Positions 17,220 through 25,032 of a stretch of DNA of 64,000 nt are shown one piece after another (within the stretch, counting starts at the first letter, position 1; each line of letters opens with the position of its first letter). The DNA comes from an uncultured Armatimonadota bacterium. GTDB taxonomy: Bacteria > Armatimonadota > Fimbriimonadia > Fimbriimonadales > Fimbriimonadaceae. The notes beneath the pieces are model-generated. The model did not search any database. It had not been told where the DNA came from and was given only the letters and a program-made list of their open reading frames with translations. The stretch is taken from positions 124,001-188,000 of the forward strand of contig CAIYLG010000015.1 of the NCBI GenBank assembly GCA_903927025.1, in the 5' to 3' direction. The translations under genes were made by a program, and so were the position numbers.

Positions 17220-18048
17220 TGTTCTCGGCATTCTGACAGGAACCACAACCGCCTTTGGGTACGGATTTGTGACGCGTTCAGTGCCCCACACTCATTCCAA
17301 GCATCCTGCCGTCAAGCAGGCCCTTCAGGCGTATGAGGAAACCCTTCCCGGATCGGTCGTCAAGATCAAGATGGTTCCGGTGCCTGGCGGATCGATCAAG
17401 ATCGGCGATAAGTCGGTGGACGTAAAGCCGTTCTATATCGCCACCACGGAAACCCCGTGGGAAGCCTACGACGTCTTCATCGCCAGCGGCCCTCCCTCCA
17501 AGCCGTACGATCAGACGAATTTTGCCGCTGACGCGATTGCCCGCCCGAGCCGCAGCTACATCCTGCCCGACCTGGGATGGGGCCACCACGGCTACCCGGT
17601 GATCAACGTCAGCTTCACCTCGATTGAGATGTTCTGTCGCTGGCTCTCCGCCACGACGAAGAAAAAGTACCGCGTGCCCACCGAAGCCGAGTGGGAGTTC
17701 GCCTGCCGAGACGGCGCGCCCGACACCTGGAAGCCAGAGAAGGCAATGGACAAGATCGCCTGGCACAGTGGAAACAGCGCCTCCACTACCCATCCGATTG
17801 CGCAGAAGGCTCCCAGCAAATTGGGTCTCTACGATATGTTTGGCAACGTCGGCGAATGGGGAACTGACCTTGAGGGCAAGCCCGTTTTGTGCGGCGGAAG
17901 CTACAAGGATACTGCTGCTGAACAGACTGCAACTCTGAGAAAAAGATGGCAGCCAAGCTGGCAGGAAACAGACCCACAGCTCCCCAAGAGCCGCTGGTGG
18001 CTGTCTGACGGTTCGTTCGTCGGCTTCCGCCTGGTTTGTGAACCCTGA
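17185..18048 (+). CDS. SUMF-domain (formylglycine-generating enzyme-like) exported protein
   Basis: 287 residues from ATG 17185. A signal-like N-terminus is followed by the FGE-sulfatase fold: MVPVPGGSIKIGDKSV, YIATTETPWEAYDVF, YPVINVSFTSIEMFCRWLS, YRVPTEAEWEFACRDG, LGLYDMFGNVGEWGTD, GSFVGFRLVCEP. The catalytic cysteine pair of true formylglycine-generating enzymes is not present (the region after CGGSYKD has none), so it is more likely a non-catalytic or EgtB/PvdO-like binding module. Stop TGA abuts AGGAGG, the ribosome site for the DUF1080 gene, so the two form an operon. Confidence 0.85.
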   Translation: MTIRTKLNNPFIVLGILTGTTTAFGYGFVTRSVPHTHSKHPAVKQALQAYEETLPGSVVKIKMVPVPGGSIKIGDKSVDVKPFYIATTETPWEAYDVFIASGPPSKPYDQTNFAADAIARPSRSYILPDLGWGHHGYPVINVSFTSIEMFCRWLSATTKKKYRVPTEAEWEFACRDGAPDTWKPEKAMDKIAWHSGNSASTTHPIAQKAPSKLGLYDMFGNVGEWGTDLEGKPVLCGGSYKDTAAEQTATLRKRWQPSWQETDPQLPKSRWWLSDGSFVGFRLVCEP

Positions 18049-18065
18049 GGAGGTAGTCTGGCGCC

Positions 18066-18893
18066 GTGAAGCTGAAAATCACCCGTAAAACAGCGCTGTT
18101 CTTCGTAGGTGCCATGGCAACTTGCGTGAGCGGAGCCTATATCGTCCAAGACCATCGAGACGGATATAAGAACACTCCAATCATTCCAGGGCAAAAATGG
18201 CACGTCCACGATTCAGACCGCCCATATCCTGCTGAAGTTGTTCCTGGAGATAAGCCAGGTGCGCCTCCTTCTGACGCAGTTGTGCTTTTCGATGGCAAAG
18301 ACCTGTCGAACTTCACTCAGGAGCGAGATGGAAAGGATGTCGAGCCTCAGTGGAAAGTGGTGGATGGAACGATCGAGGTCGTGAGCGGGACTGGCTACCT
18401 TTACACCAAAGAGAAATTTGCTGACTGTCAGCTTCACCTCGAGTGGCAGGAGTCTCCAAAGATCACCGGGCGTGGACAGGGCCGCGGCAATAGCGGCGTC
18501 TTCCTGCAGAGCCTGTACGAAGTCCAAGTCCTTGATTCCTACCGCGCCCCAACTTACGCGGATGGCCAGGCTGGTGCCCTCTACGGTCAGTGGCCACCCA
18601 TGGTCAACCCAATGACGAAGCCAGGAACTTGGCAAACCTACGACATCATGTTCGAGGCCCCCAAGTTCGATAACGGCAAGCTGGTTTCGCCCGCGTACAT
18701 CACGGTGCTGTTCAACGGAGTCCTGGTTCACAACCACCAGAAGCTAAACGGTCCTACCGCTCACCAACAGGTTCTGGACTACACGGACGCCGTTACCGAA
18801 GGCCGCCTAGCCTTCCAAGACCACGGTCCTGCCCAGCCCCTCCGATTCAGAAACATCTGGTTGCGAAAGCTAAAAGGCTACGACCAGCCCTAG
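18066..18893 (+). CDS. DUF1080 family exported protein (3-keto-glycoside hydrolase/lyase-like)
   Basis: 275 residues beginning with GTG 18066, 12 nt after AGGAGG. A signal anchor (about 7-27) is followed by the concanavalin-like DUF1080 domain: AVVLFDGKDLSNFTQE, EPQWKVVDGTIEVVSGTG, GNSGVFLQSLYEVQVLDSY and PLRFRNIWLRKL. DUF1080 proteins are reported to cleave 3-keto-glycosides formed by Gfo/Idh/MocA enzymes, which fits this neighbourhood. Probably periplasmic. Co-transcribed with the SUMF-domain gene. Confidence 0.88.
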   Translation: MKLKITRKTALFFVGAMATCVSGAYIVQDHRDGYKNTPIIPGQKWHVHDSDRPYPAEVVPGDKPGAPPSDAVVLFDGKDLSNFTQERDGKDVEPQWKVVDGTIEVVSGTGYLYTKEKFADCQLHLEWQESPKITGRGQGRGNSGVFLQSLYEVQVLDSYRAPTYADGQAGALYGQWPPMVNPMTKPGTWQTYDIMFEAPKFDNGKLVSPAYITVLFNGVLVHNHQKLNGPTAHQQVLDYTDAVTEGRLAFQDHGPAQPLRFRNIWLRKLKGYDQP

Positions 18894-18968
18894 TAAGGAT
18901 AACCGAAGCCCGAAATGGGCTGTGGGCGCGACACGAACTCCATACCCCGAGCCGGTTGCGGCTTCGCC

Positions 18969-19007
18969 CACCCAGGTAACTCGAACGACATTCGGGTTAC
19001 CTGGGTG
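18969..19007. terminator. Long hairpin between convergent genes
   Basis: Arms 18969-18985 and 18991-19007 form a 17-bp stem (one G-T pair) with a 5-nt loop, in the 268-bp gap between the DUF1080 gene and the isomerase gene. There is no T-run. The rest of this gap shows nothing else I can name. Confidence 0.6.
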
Positions 19008-19161
19008 GCGAGGAAGATGGCCACATCAGCCAACCCGGTGGGCGCGCGGCTAGAGCCACGGATGGGTAGCAGACTGAAGTTCTGCGCTCCGATGTGCTAC
19101 CACAATTGCTCACCATCGAATAGTGTGGAATCCCGCACCCCATATTCGAGCCTCAAACTTC

Positions 19162-20025
19162 CTAGTTAGCCGCCCACATACGCTCGAAGTTGCGGAGGCA
19201 CTTTTCGGCGCTGTCCAGGGGGGTGGTTGGGTAGGTTTCCTGCTCGATGATGAAAAACCGCGGATGCGCCTTGGTCTTTAGGATCTTAAAGGTCTCTGCC
19301 CAATTCTCGTCTCCTTCTCCCAGCAACGCGTTGGGGTTGGTGCTCGAGAAGTCCTTCACGTGGACCGAGATGACGCGCTTGGGATACTTCAGCAGGAACG
19401 GAGCCGCCTGAGCACCAGCCGACAGCGCGTTTCCAGTGTCGAACTGAACCGCGACGTCGTTGCCTGTGTTGCCAAAGAACGTGTACCAGGGCATCTCCCC
19501 TTCCACCTCTTTGAACTCATCCATGTGGTTGTGGTAGCCCAGGGTGATCCCGTCGCGCTTGAGACGCTTCGCCAATTCGCCAAACTTGTGTGCGGTTTCA
19601 ATCAGCGCCGCTTTGGTATTGCGCATCTCGGAGGGAATCCAGGGCACCACGATCAACGGATTGCCAATCGCTTTGTTGAACGCCACCGTCTTCGCGTAGT
19701 TGTCACCTTGAAGGTCACCCCACGGAACGTGGGAGCCGTAGCATGCTAGGTGGTCCTCATCCAGCAGCTTCTTAAGCCGCTCGGCCGTGTATCCGTAGTA
19801 GCCAGCAAACTCGACGCCACTGAATCCCATCTTTGAGACCGCCTTGAGCGTCCCAGGAAAGTCCTTGGCGCAGTCCGAACGGACGGTATACAGTTGAAGC
19901 CCAACCAAAACGGGTTTGACGGTTTTAGGCTCAAGCGGATAAGTTGCACTCAATGCGGAACCGACCACCAGGGAGGCGGCAACGAAACCGACGAGCGTTC
20001 GCGTAGCTAGGGTGAGAGTCTTCAT
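19162..20025 (-). CDS. Exported sugar phosphate isomerase/epimerase-like TIM-barrel protein
   Basis: 287 residues from ATG 20025 (a TTG four codons upstream is less likely). A signal peptide (about 1-27) precedes a xylose-isomerase-like AP_endonuc_2 barrel: VGLQLYTVRSDCAKDFPGTL, GFSGVEFAGYYG, ITLGYHNHMDEF, AVQFDTGNAL, VISVHVKDF and FFIIEQETY. The conserved His/Asp/Glu residues of the metal site are visible. Exported members next to Gfo/Idh/MocA and DUF1080 genes are candidates for epimerase or beta-elimination lyase roles on 3-keto sugars. Divergent from the GH9 gene. Confidence 0.87.
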   Translation of the reverse strand: MKTLTLATRTLVGFVAASLVVGSALSATYPLEPKTVKPVLVGLQLYTVRSDCAKDFPGTLKAVSKMGFSGVEFAGYYGYTAERLKKLLDEDHLACYGSHVPWGDLQGDNYAKTVAFNKAIGNPLIVVPWIPSEMRNTKAALIETAHKFGELAKRLKRDGITLGYHNHMDEFKEVEGEMPWYTFFGNTGNDVAVQFDTGNALSAGAQAAPFLLKYPKRVISVHVKDFSSTNPNALLGEGDENWAETFKILKTKAHPRFFIIEQETYPTTPLDSAEKCLRNFERMWAAN

Positions 20026-20090
20026 TGATCCAGCCAACCTTACCTTTTATCAATTCCTCTCTAACTTGGGAATTCTGTAAACCTTTCAAC

Positions 20091-22430
20091 ATGCCTATCT
20101 CTATGCTCACCGCCGCAATTGCACTCTTCCTTCCCGGCCCTACCGAAGGGCCTGAGTTGGGCGTCGTGGACGTTCGGCTCGCGGACTCAAAGACGGTGGT
20201 GATCCACTTCCGAGACGGCTACGTCCGGCACCACGAGCTCGGGAAGAGCCGCAGCGAAGAAACGGTGATCCTTGCATTTCCGCTCAACACGGCAATGGCA
20301 GCCACACCAGATTTATATTCGGTCTCGAGCAACGATGATCCAAAGTTTGCAAAACCGATTCACCCCGAGAAGATCTATCGAAAAACCAAGGGAACCGATT
20401 TCGCTTGGTTCGCAGACAGCTGGTCAAACGGGCGAGCGGTAAACAATCGCCCTGATTTTGCGGCGGAACATTGGCTGTATCTCACTCTCCCCCACCCATT
20501 CAAGGAGGGAAAGTTATACCGAATCCAATCACCGAGTCTACGATTCGACTTACCCCTCAAGCTTGATCCACAAAAGGCACTTTCGGATTCCATTCACGTC
20601 AACCTGCTTGGCTATCGACCCGATGCGCCACAAAAATTTGGCTACGTTTACGCCTGGATGGGTGACGGCGGGAGTCTAGAAGGCAAGAAACTGGCTGATC
20701 TCAATTTTCAGATCATCGACACAGCAACAAACAAACCAGTCCTTTCTGGGAAAACGAAATTTCGAGCTGGAAGCACCCAACCTGAAACTTCAAACCTGAA
20801 CGACACACCAAACGGCAACTTCTTGGGAGCCGATGTCGCCGAGTGCGACTTTACTGACTTGCGATCGCCTGGCCACTACTTCCTGCACGTGGACGGCATT
20901 GGACGCTCGCAAGCTTTTGAAGTGCGCCCAGACGTCTACACTCCGGCGTTTCGCGCCGTGATGCAGGGGATTCTTGGCAACAGGAGCGGGATCGAGCTTG
21001 GACCCCCATATGTTCCCTACCATCGCCCCGCTCCGCACAACGCTACACTCACTCCCGGCTTTGCGGGCAAGCTGAAATACTCCACGTCCAGGTACCTCGA
21101 CCGAAAGAACCCTGACTACTCTGGTGAAGACCGAGCCGCAGTGGAGCAGGGCATTAAAGGCGACCTGGAAGCAAGCGGTTGGTATCAGGATGCGGGAGAC
21201 TGGGACAGCTACTCATCCCACATTCAAGTGCCCGAGCGACTGATGCTGGCGTACCAGCTCAATCCGAAAGCGTTGGGCAAACTCGATTTCCCACTTCCAG
21301 GAGCGCATAAAGGACTGCCAAGCATTCTAGAGGAGGCACGATGGCTAATCGACTTCTGTTATCGTCTCCGACATGAACTGCTCATCAAAAAGTTTGGATC
21401 TGGCGGCATCGGCTTGCGAATCTGCGGAGACCACTTCGGATCGGACACTGGCCCGAAGGACGTAGGCAGAGGCTCTTGGCAAGATGTGGACCGAATCTGG
21501 ACGGCTTCTGGTGAAGATCCCGTTTCGACCTACGGCTATGCGGGAATTGCCGCTCAATTTGCCATATGCCTCCAAATTCAGGGCATCCCGGACCCTGAGG
21601 GCGTAGATTGGACTAGGGAAGCTTCTGAGAGCTTCAAGTGGGCGGAAGCTCACTCCCTGCCAGGAGATAAAGACAAACCTGACTATAAGGAGTACCGAAC
21701 CTATGCACTCGCCGGGCTCGCCCTGCTCAGTAAGGATGATTTCTACTCCTACCTGTTGAAAACCGCCACCAAAGATATGAACTCAGCCACTCGATTGTGG
21801 TGGTCAGTCCTGGATGGGCCAGCGCTCTATTTGATCACTCAATCCTCAAATCGAGATGAAGCCCTGACCACTCGATTCCGCGAAGCATTACTGGCGACAG
21901 CAGACTTCGAACTGGAATCCTCTCGAAAGCGTGCCCTGAGATGGGGCGGAGACTGGGGCATGCCGATGCTCATCGGACAACAAACGACCCCTTGGGTGGA
22001 AGCGATGGCAGCTGCATATGTGGTGACGCGAGAAACGGACCGTGCAAAATCAGAAGCCTATTTCAGCGCTGTTCTCACGACGGCGGACTACTTCTTGGGT
22101 ACCAACCCGCTCAACCAAACTTGGGTTTCGGGTCTTGGGCCGGCTTCTCCAAGAAATGTGTTCCACATGGATGGCTGGTATGAAGACGGCCCCCAGCCGC
22201 ATCCCGGGATTGTGCCCTACGGCCCTTGGCAAAAGGGTGCAAACCAGGGTGCAGGTCCGTGGGATCACGACTGGGCAAACAAGAGCGTCTATCCAGCAAT
22301 TGACGCTTGGCCAGGGGCCGAGCGATGGTTCGAGAATCGATGTAGCCCAATGACAAATGAGTTCACTATTTGGCAAAATCTTGCCCCATCCGCGTTCACT
22401 TATGGATTTTTACTGGCTTTGCCGAAGTAA
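20091..22430 (+). CDS. Glycoside hydrolase family 9 (cellulase-like), secreted
   Basis: 779 residues. A short signal is followed by an N-terminal beta domain (about 25-170), an Ig-like CelD_N domain (about 185-295, IHVNLLGYRPDAPQKF ... GHYFLHVDGIGRSQAFEV), and the GH9 alpha6/alpha6 barrel. The catalytic base region is GWYQDAGDWDSYS (about 363-375). The C-terminal motifs YFLGTNPLNQTWVSGLG and PMTNEFTIWQNLAPS contain the general acid Glu near 757. The enzyme should hydrolyse beta-1,4-glucan or a related polymer outside the cell. ATG 20091 is taken in place of an upstream TTG because the signal peptide starts here. Confidence 0.88.
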   Translation: MPISMLTAAIALFLPGPTEGPELGVVDVRLADSKTVVIHFRDGYVRHHELGKSRSEETVILAFPLNTAMAATPDLYSVSSNDDPKFAKPIHPEKIYRKTKGTDFAWFADSWSNGRAVNNRPDFAAEHWLYLTLPHPFKEGKLYRIQSPSLRFDLPLKLDPQKALSDSIHVNLLGYRPDAPQKFGYVYAWMGDGGSLEGKKLADLNFQIIDTATNKPVLSGKTKFRAGSTQPETSNLNDTPNGNFLGADVAECDFTDLRSPGHYFLHVDGIGRSQAFEVRPDVYTPAFRAVMQGILGNRSGIELGPPYVPYHRPAPHNATLTPGFAGKLKYSTSRYLDRKNPDYSGEDRAAVEQGIKGDLEASGWYQDAGDWDSYSSHIQVPERLMLAYQLNPKALGKLDFPLPGAHKGLPSILEEARWLIDFCYRLRHELLIKKFGSGGIGLRICGDHFGSDTGPKDVGRGSWQDVDRIWTASGEDPVSTYGYAGIAAQFAICLQIQGIPDPEGVDWTREASESFKWAEAHSLPGDKDKPDYKEYRTYALAGLALLSKDDFYSYLLKTATKDMNSATRLWWSVLDGPALYLITQSSNRDEALTTRFREALLATADFELESSRKRALRWGGDWGMPMLIGQQTTPWVEAMAAAYVVTRETDRAKSEAYFSAVLTTADYFLGTNPLNQTWVSGLGPASPRNVFHMDGWYEDGPQPHPGIVPYGPWQKGANQGAGPWDHDWANKSVYPAIDAWPGAERWFENRCSPMTNEFTIWQNLAPSAFTYGFLLALPK

Positions 22431-22621
22431 CTCATCTGTGATTCAAAACCACTTGCAGGTAAACATCTTTAGTTCAAAAACTCTCCGCTCGGGCCAGATT
22501 GCATGGACTTTCTGCCTACGAAAAATAAGCATTTTTACCGGTAAAGCTACTACACATCCTCGGACGCAGACACAGTTACTCCAAAGTGATCGCGTGACAC
22601 GTCGACTTGTCGAGGAACGAG

Positions 22622-23530
22622 ATGCTTGAGCAGATGAATAGAGATCAAACGGTTGTCGTCATTGGTGCGGCCGGATTCATCGGGGGCGCCGTTTACCGTG
22701 AACTAATCAGCCAGGATTTTGATGTTTTGGGCTTAGACGCCCGACGTAGCCCAATTCACACTGAGATCAGGCAGGTGGACATTCTTGACTTGGAATCCCT
22801 CACCGAACAGATTCCGGCAGGCGCATCCGTCATCCACCTGGCGGGTCCAGTCGCGGGAAGTTTCTCAAGGGGAATGGCTTCACCTTGGCGACTTCAAGTC
22901 GATGGAACCTCGAATGTTCTGCATGCCGCTGCCTCAAAGGGATGTCCTAACATTGTGTTTGGCAGCAGCTATCACGTCTATATGGCCTCGCCTCCTGAGT
23001 CGAAGGTCGATGAGAATACTGATTTGCCAGAGAAGGACCTGGACGCCTTCGGGACCTCCAAGCTTGTCTCAGAGCACTTGGCTCGCGCATTTTGCAGGCA
23101 TGCGGGCATGAACTTGGTCACGCTCCGATTTGGCTCCGTTTACGGGCTAGGAAGCTGTACAAACCTAATGGGAGATCTCTTTAGCGCATGCAGCTCCGAC
23201 AAGGAGGTCGAGATATGGGGCGCGGGCAAACGAACCAACCATTACGTCGATCTCTACGATTTGGCTAAGGGATGCGCACTCGCTCTTACCGCCCAACCCG
23301 GCACCTACAACGTGCTGGACCCCCACCGCTATACCATTCGCGATGTGTGCGAAGTAGCAGAACAAACTCTGGGCGTTCGCACAACTTACCGGATGGACAT
23401 CCCGGAAAGACCCAGTTTCGCGACGATCAGCGCAGATCGGTTTATGGACGCCACCGGCTGGAAGCCAACCAGTCTCACCGAATCCTTCCGTCGAATTTTG
23501 CCTCAGATCGTCGCTCAAAGAGCGGCCTGA
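22622..23530 (+). CDS. NAD-dependent epimerase/dehydratase (extended SDR) with Tyr-to-Phe active site
   Basis: 302 residues from ATG 22622, with GAGG 6 nt upstream. The Rossmann motif GAAGFIG (15-21) and the downstream LRFGSVYGLGS and TNHYVDLYDLAKG belong to nucleotide-sugar epimerases/dehydratases. The catalytic YxxxK is replaced by F143-G-T-S-K147 (codon TTC), so the usual proton-relay Tyr is missing. That makes the reaction uncertain. It is followed 42 bp later by a GT4 glycosyltransferase, suggesting a role in making or modifying a surface glycan precursor. Confidence 0.85.
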   Translation: MLEQMNRDQTVVVIGAAGFIGGAVYRELISQDFDVLGLDARRSPIHTEIRQVDILDLESLTEQIPAGASVIHLAGPVAGSFSRGMASPWRLQVDGTSNVLHAAASKGCPNIVFGSSYHVYMASPPESKVDENTDLPEKDLDAFGTSKLVSEHLARAFCRHAGMNLVTLRFGSVYGLGSCTNLMGDLFSACSSDKEVEIWGAGKRTNHYVDLYDLAKGCALALTAQPGTYNVLDPHRYTIRDVCEVAEQTLGVRTTYRMDIPERPSFATISADRFMDATGWKPTSLTESFRRILPQIVAQRAA

Positions 23531-23572
23531 AGTCTGTTGCACGCCATCGCACCAGCCCCGAAAACGACTCCT

Positions 23573-24757
23573 ATGCAAAGTGATCTCTCCAGAAAACCAA
23601 AGATTCTCATCATGGCCAACTACGCCCCGGACGCGCAGTTCAGCCAACTCGGCCACGCCAAATGGCTGGTCAACGAAATGCCAAAAGAGGGGTTTGAGGT
23701 CAGCGTGATCTCACCAAAGAAGATCTTCGGTGGTGGCACCGGCGAATTCGCCAAGTGGCGAGGCTACGTCGACAAATACATCCTATTTCCGTTCGTGCTG
23801 TATAGGGCCTCCAAGAAGGTGGACATGGTTCACATTGCGGACCACTCCTATGCCATGTACGGAAAGTTTTGCGCGGGTCGGTGGGGCGTCACCCTTCACG
23901 ACCTGATTCCTCAGAGATCGATTAAGGGAGAGTTGGAGGTGAACGTCAGGTTCACCGGTCGAGTGCTCCAGAACTGGATCCGCACTTGGCTGAAACGGTG
24001 CCCATGTGTCGGGAGCGTCTCAAGGGCTTCGATGGAAGACTACCTACGATTCATCAACCCTGACCCTTCAGTGCTGTTTCTCACTCCAGACTGCCTCTAC
24101 CGAGACTTTCACCGTATCCCCGAGAATGAGTCGCAGCGGCTCTTCGAGGAAGCAGGAATCAGCGAACTGCTGTCAACGCCGTTCATGTTCCACATTGGAG
24201 GGAACGGGTTTACCAAGAACCGTAGAGGTTATCTGCGAATCGTCTCGGAGCTGAAGAAGAACCCTAAGTTCGCCCACATGAAGTTCGTGGCTTGCGGCAA
24301 GACGTTTGACGCGAAGACCCGCGCCGTTCTCGAGGAGCTCAACCTTCAGGACACGATCATTGAGGTCCAGTCGGCGTCCGATGACATGGTCTTGGCACTC
24401 TATTCAAGAGCTCAATGCCTCATCTTCCCCTCCTTAGTCGAGGGTTTCGGCCTGCCGGTACTTGAGGCCATGGCATGTGGATGTCCCGTTTTCACCTCGG
24501 GTCGCCTGCCAATGACCGAAGTTGGCGGCCAAGCCGCCCGCTACTTCAACCCAGACAATCCTGCCGAAGCCGCCGAAGTGATCTCCCACCATTGGGACGA
24601 GCGAGAGGAAATGGTTGCCCAAGGTTATATCGAGGCAGAAAGGCAAAACACCGCCGCCTCTTCTGGTGCTTATGCTGAGTGGTATCACGTTGTGCTCAAT
24701 GGCGAGAAATCCAAGGCCGGCTCCAGGGCCAAAGCCACCGCCAACATCACCGCCTGA
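23573..24757 (+). CDS. Glycosyltransferase family 4 (GT-B)
   Basis: 394 residues from ATG 23573 (an upstream in-frame TTG at 23537 is possible). The N-terminal domain begins KILIMANYAPDAQFSQLGHA. The C-terminal nucleotide-sugar-binding domain carries the E-x7-E motif in FPSLVEGFGLPVLEAMACGCPVF and ends with the usual helix. Such enzymes use UDP/GDP/ADP sugars at the inner face of the membrane for glycan assembly. It is paired with the upstream SDR gene. Acceptor and donor are unknown. Confidence 0.87.
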   Translation: MQSDLSRKPKILIMANYAPDAQFSQLGHAKWLVNEMPKEGFEVSVISPKKIFGGGTGEFAKWRGYVDKYILFPFVLYRASKKVDMVHIADHSYAMYGKFCAGRWGVTLHDLIPQRSIKGELEVNVRFTGRVLQNWIRTWLKRCPCVGSVSRASMEDYLRFINPDPSVLFLTPDCLYRDFHRIPENESQRLFEEAGISELLSTPFMFHIGGNGFTKNRRGYLRIVSELKKNPKFAHMKFVACGKTFDAKTRAVLEELNLQDTIIEVQSASDDMVLALYSRAQCLIFPSLVEGFGLPVLEAMACGCPVFTSGRLPMTEVGGQAARYFNPDNPAEAAEVISHHWDEREEMVAQGYIEAERQNTAASSGAYAEWYHVVLNGEKSKAGSRAKATANITA

Positions 24758-24810
24758 GCTCATCGTGCGGGCGTTTTGCACTGCGGCTTGTGTCGTAGCA
24801 GTGCTGCAGT

Positions 24811-24840
24811 CCTCTGCCGGTCTTCCCTAATTGGCAGAGG
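24811..24840 (+). terminator. Hairpin after the glycosyltransferase gene
   Basis: CCTCTGCC (24811-24818) pairs with GGCAGAGG (24833-24840) across a 14-nt loop. The remaining sequence to 25032 shows no gene or other signal that I can support. Confidence 0.5.
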
Positions 24841-25032
24841 AATCTTCGACCAGGGACAGATCCTGCATGGATCATTAACCTAGTTTAAAGGTCACAAAAG
24901 CGAGAAGCGTGGTCCATAAACCAGACATCGCGACACGGAACTGCGCAGAAGCTAAGGCTGACTGCGGCAAGTCATTCTGGATCTAAAATCCGCCAACCTG
25001 GCTAATGCCGGAGTGCCAAGCGAACCCAGCAG

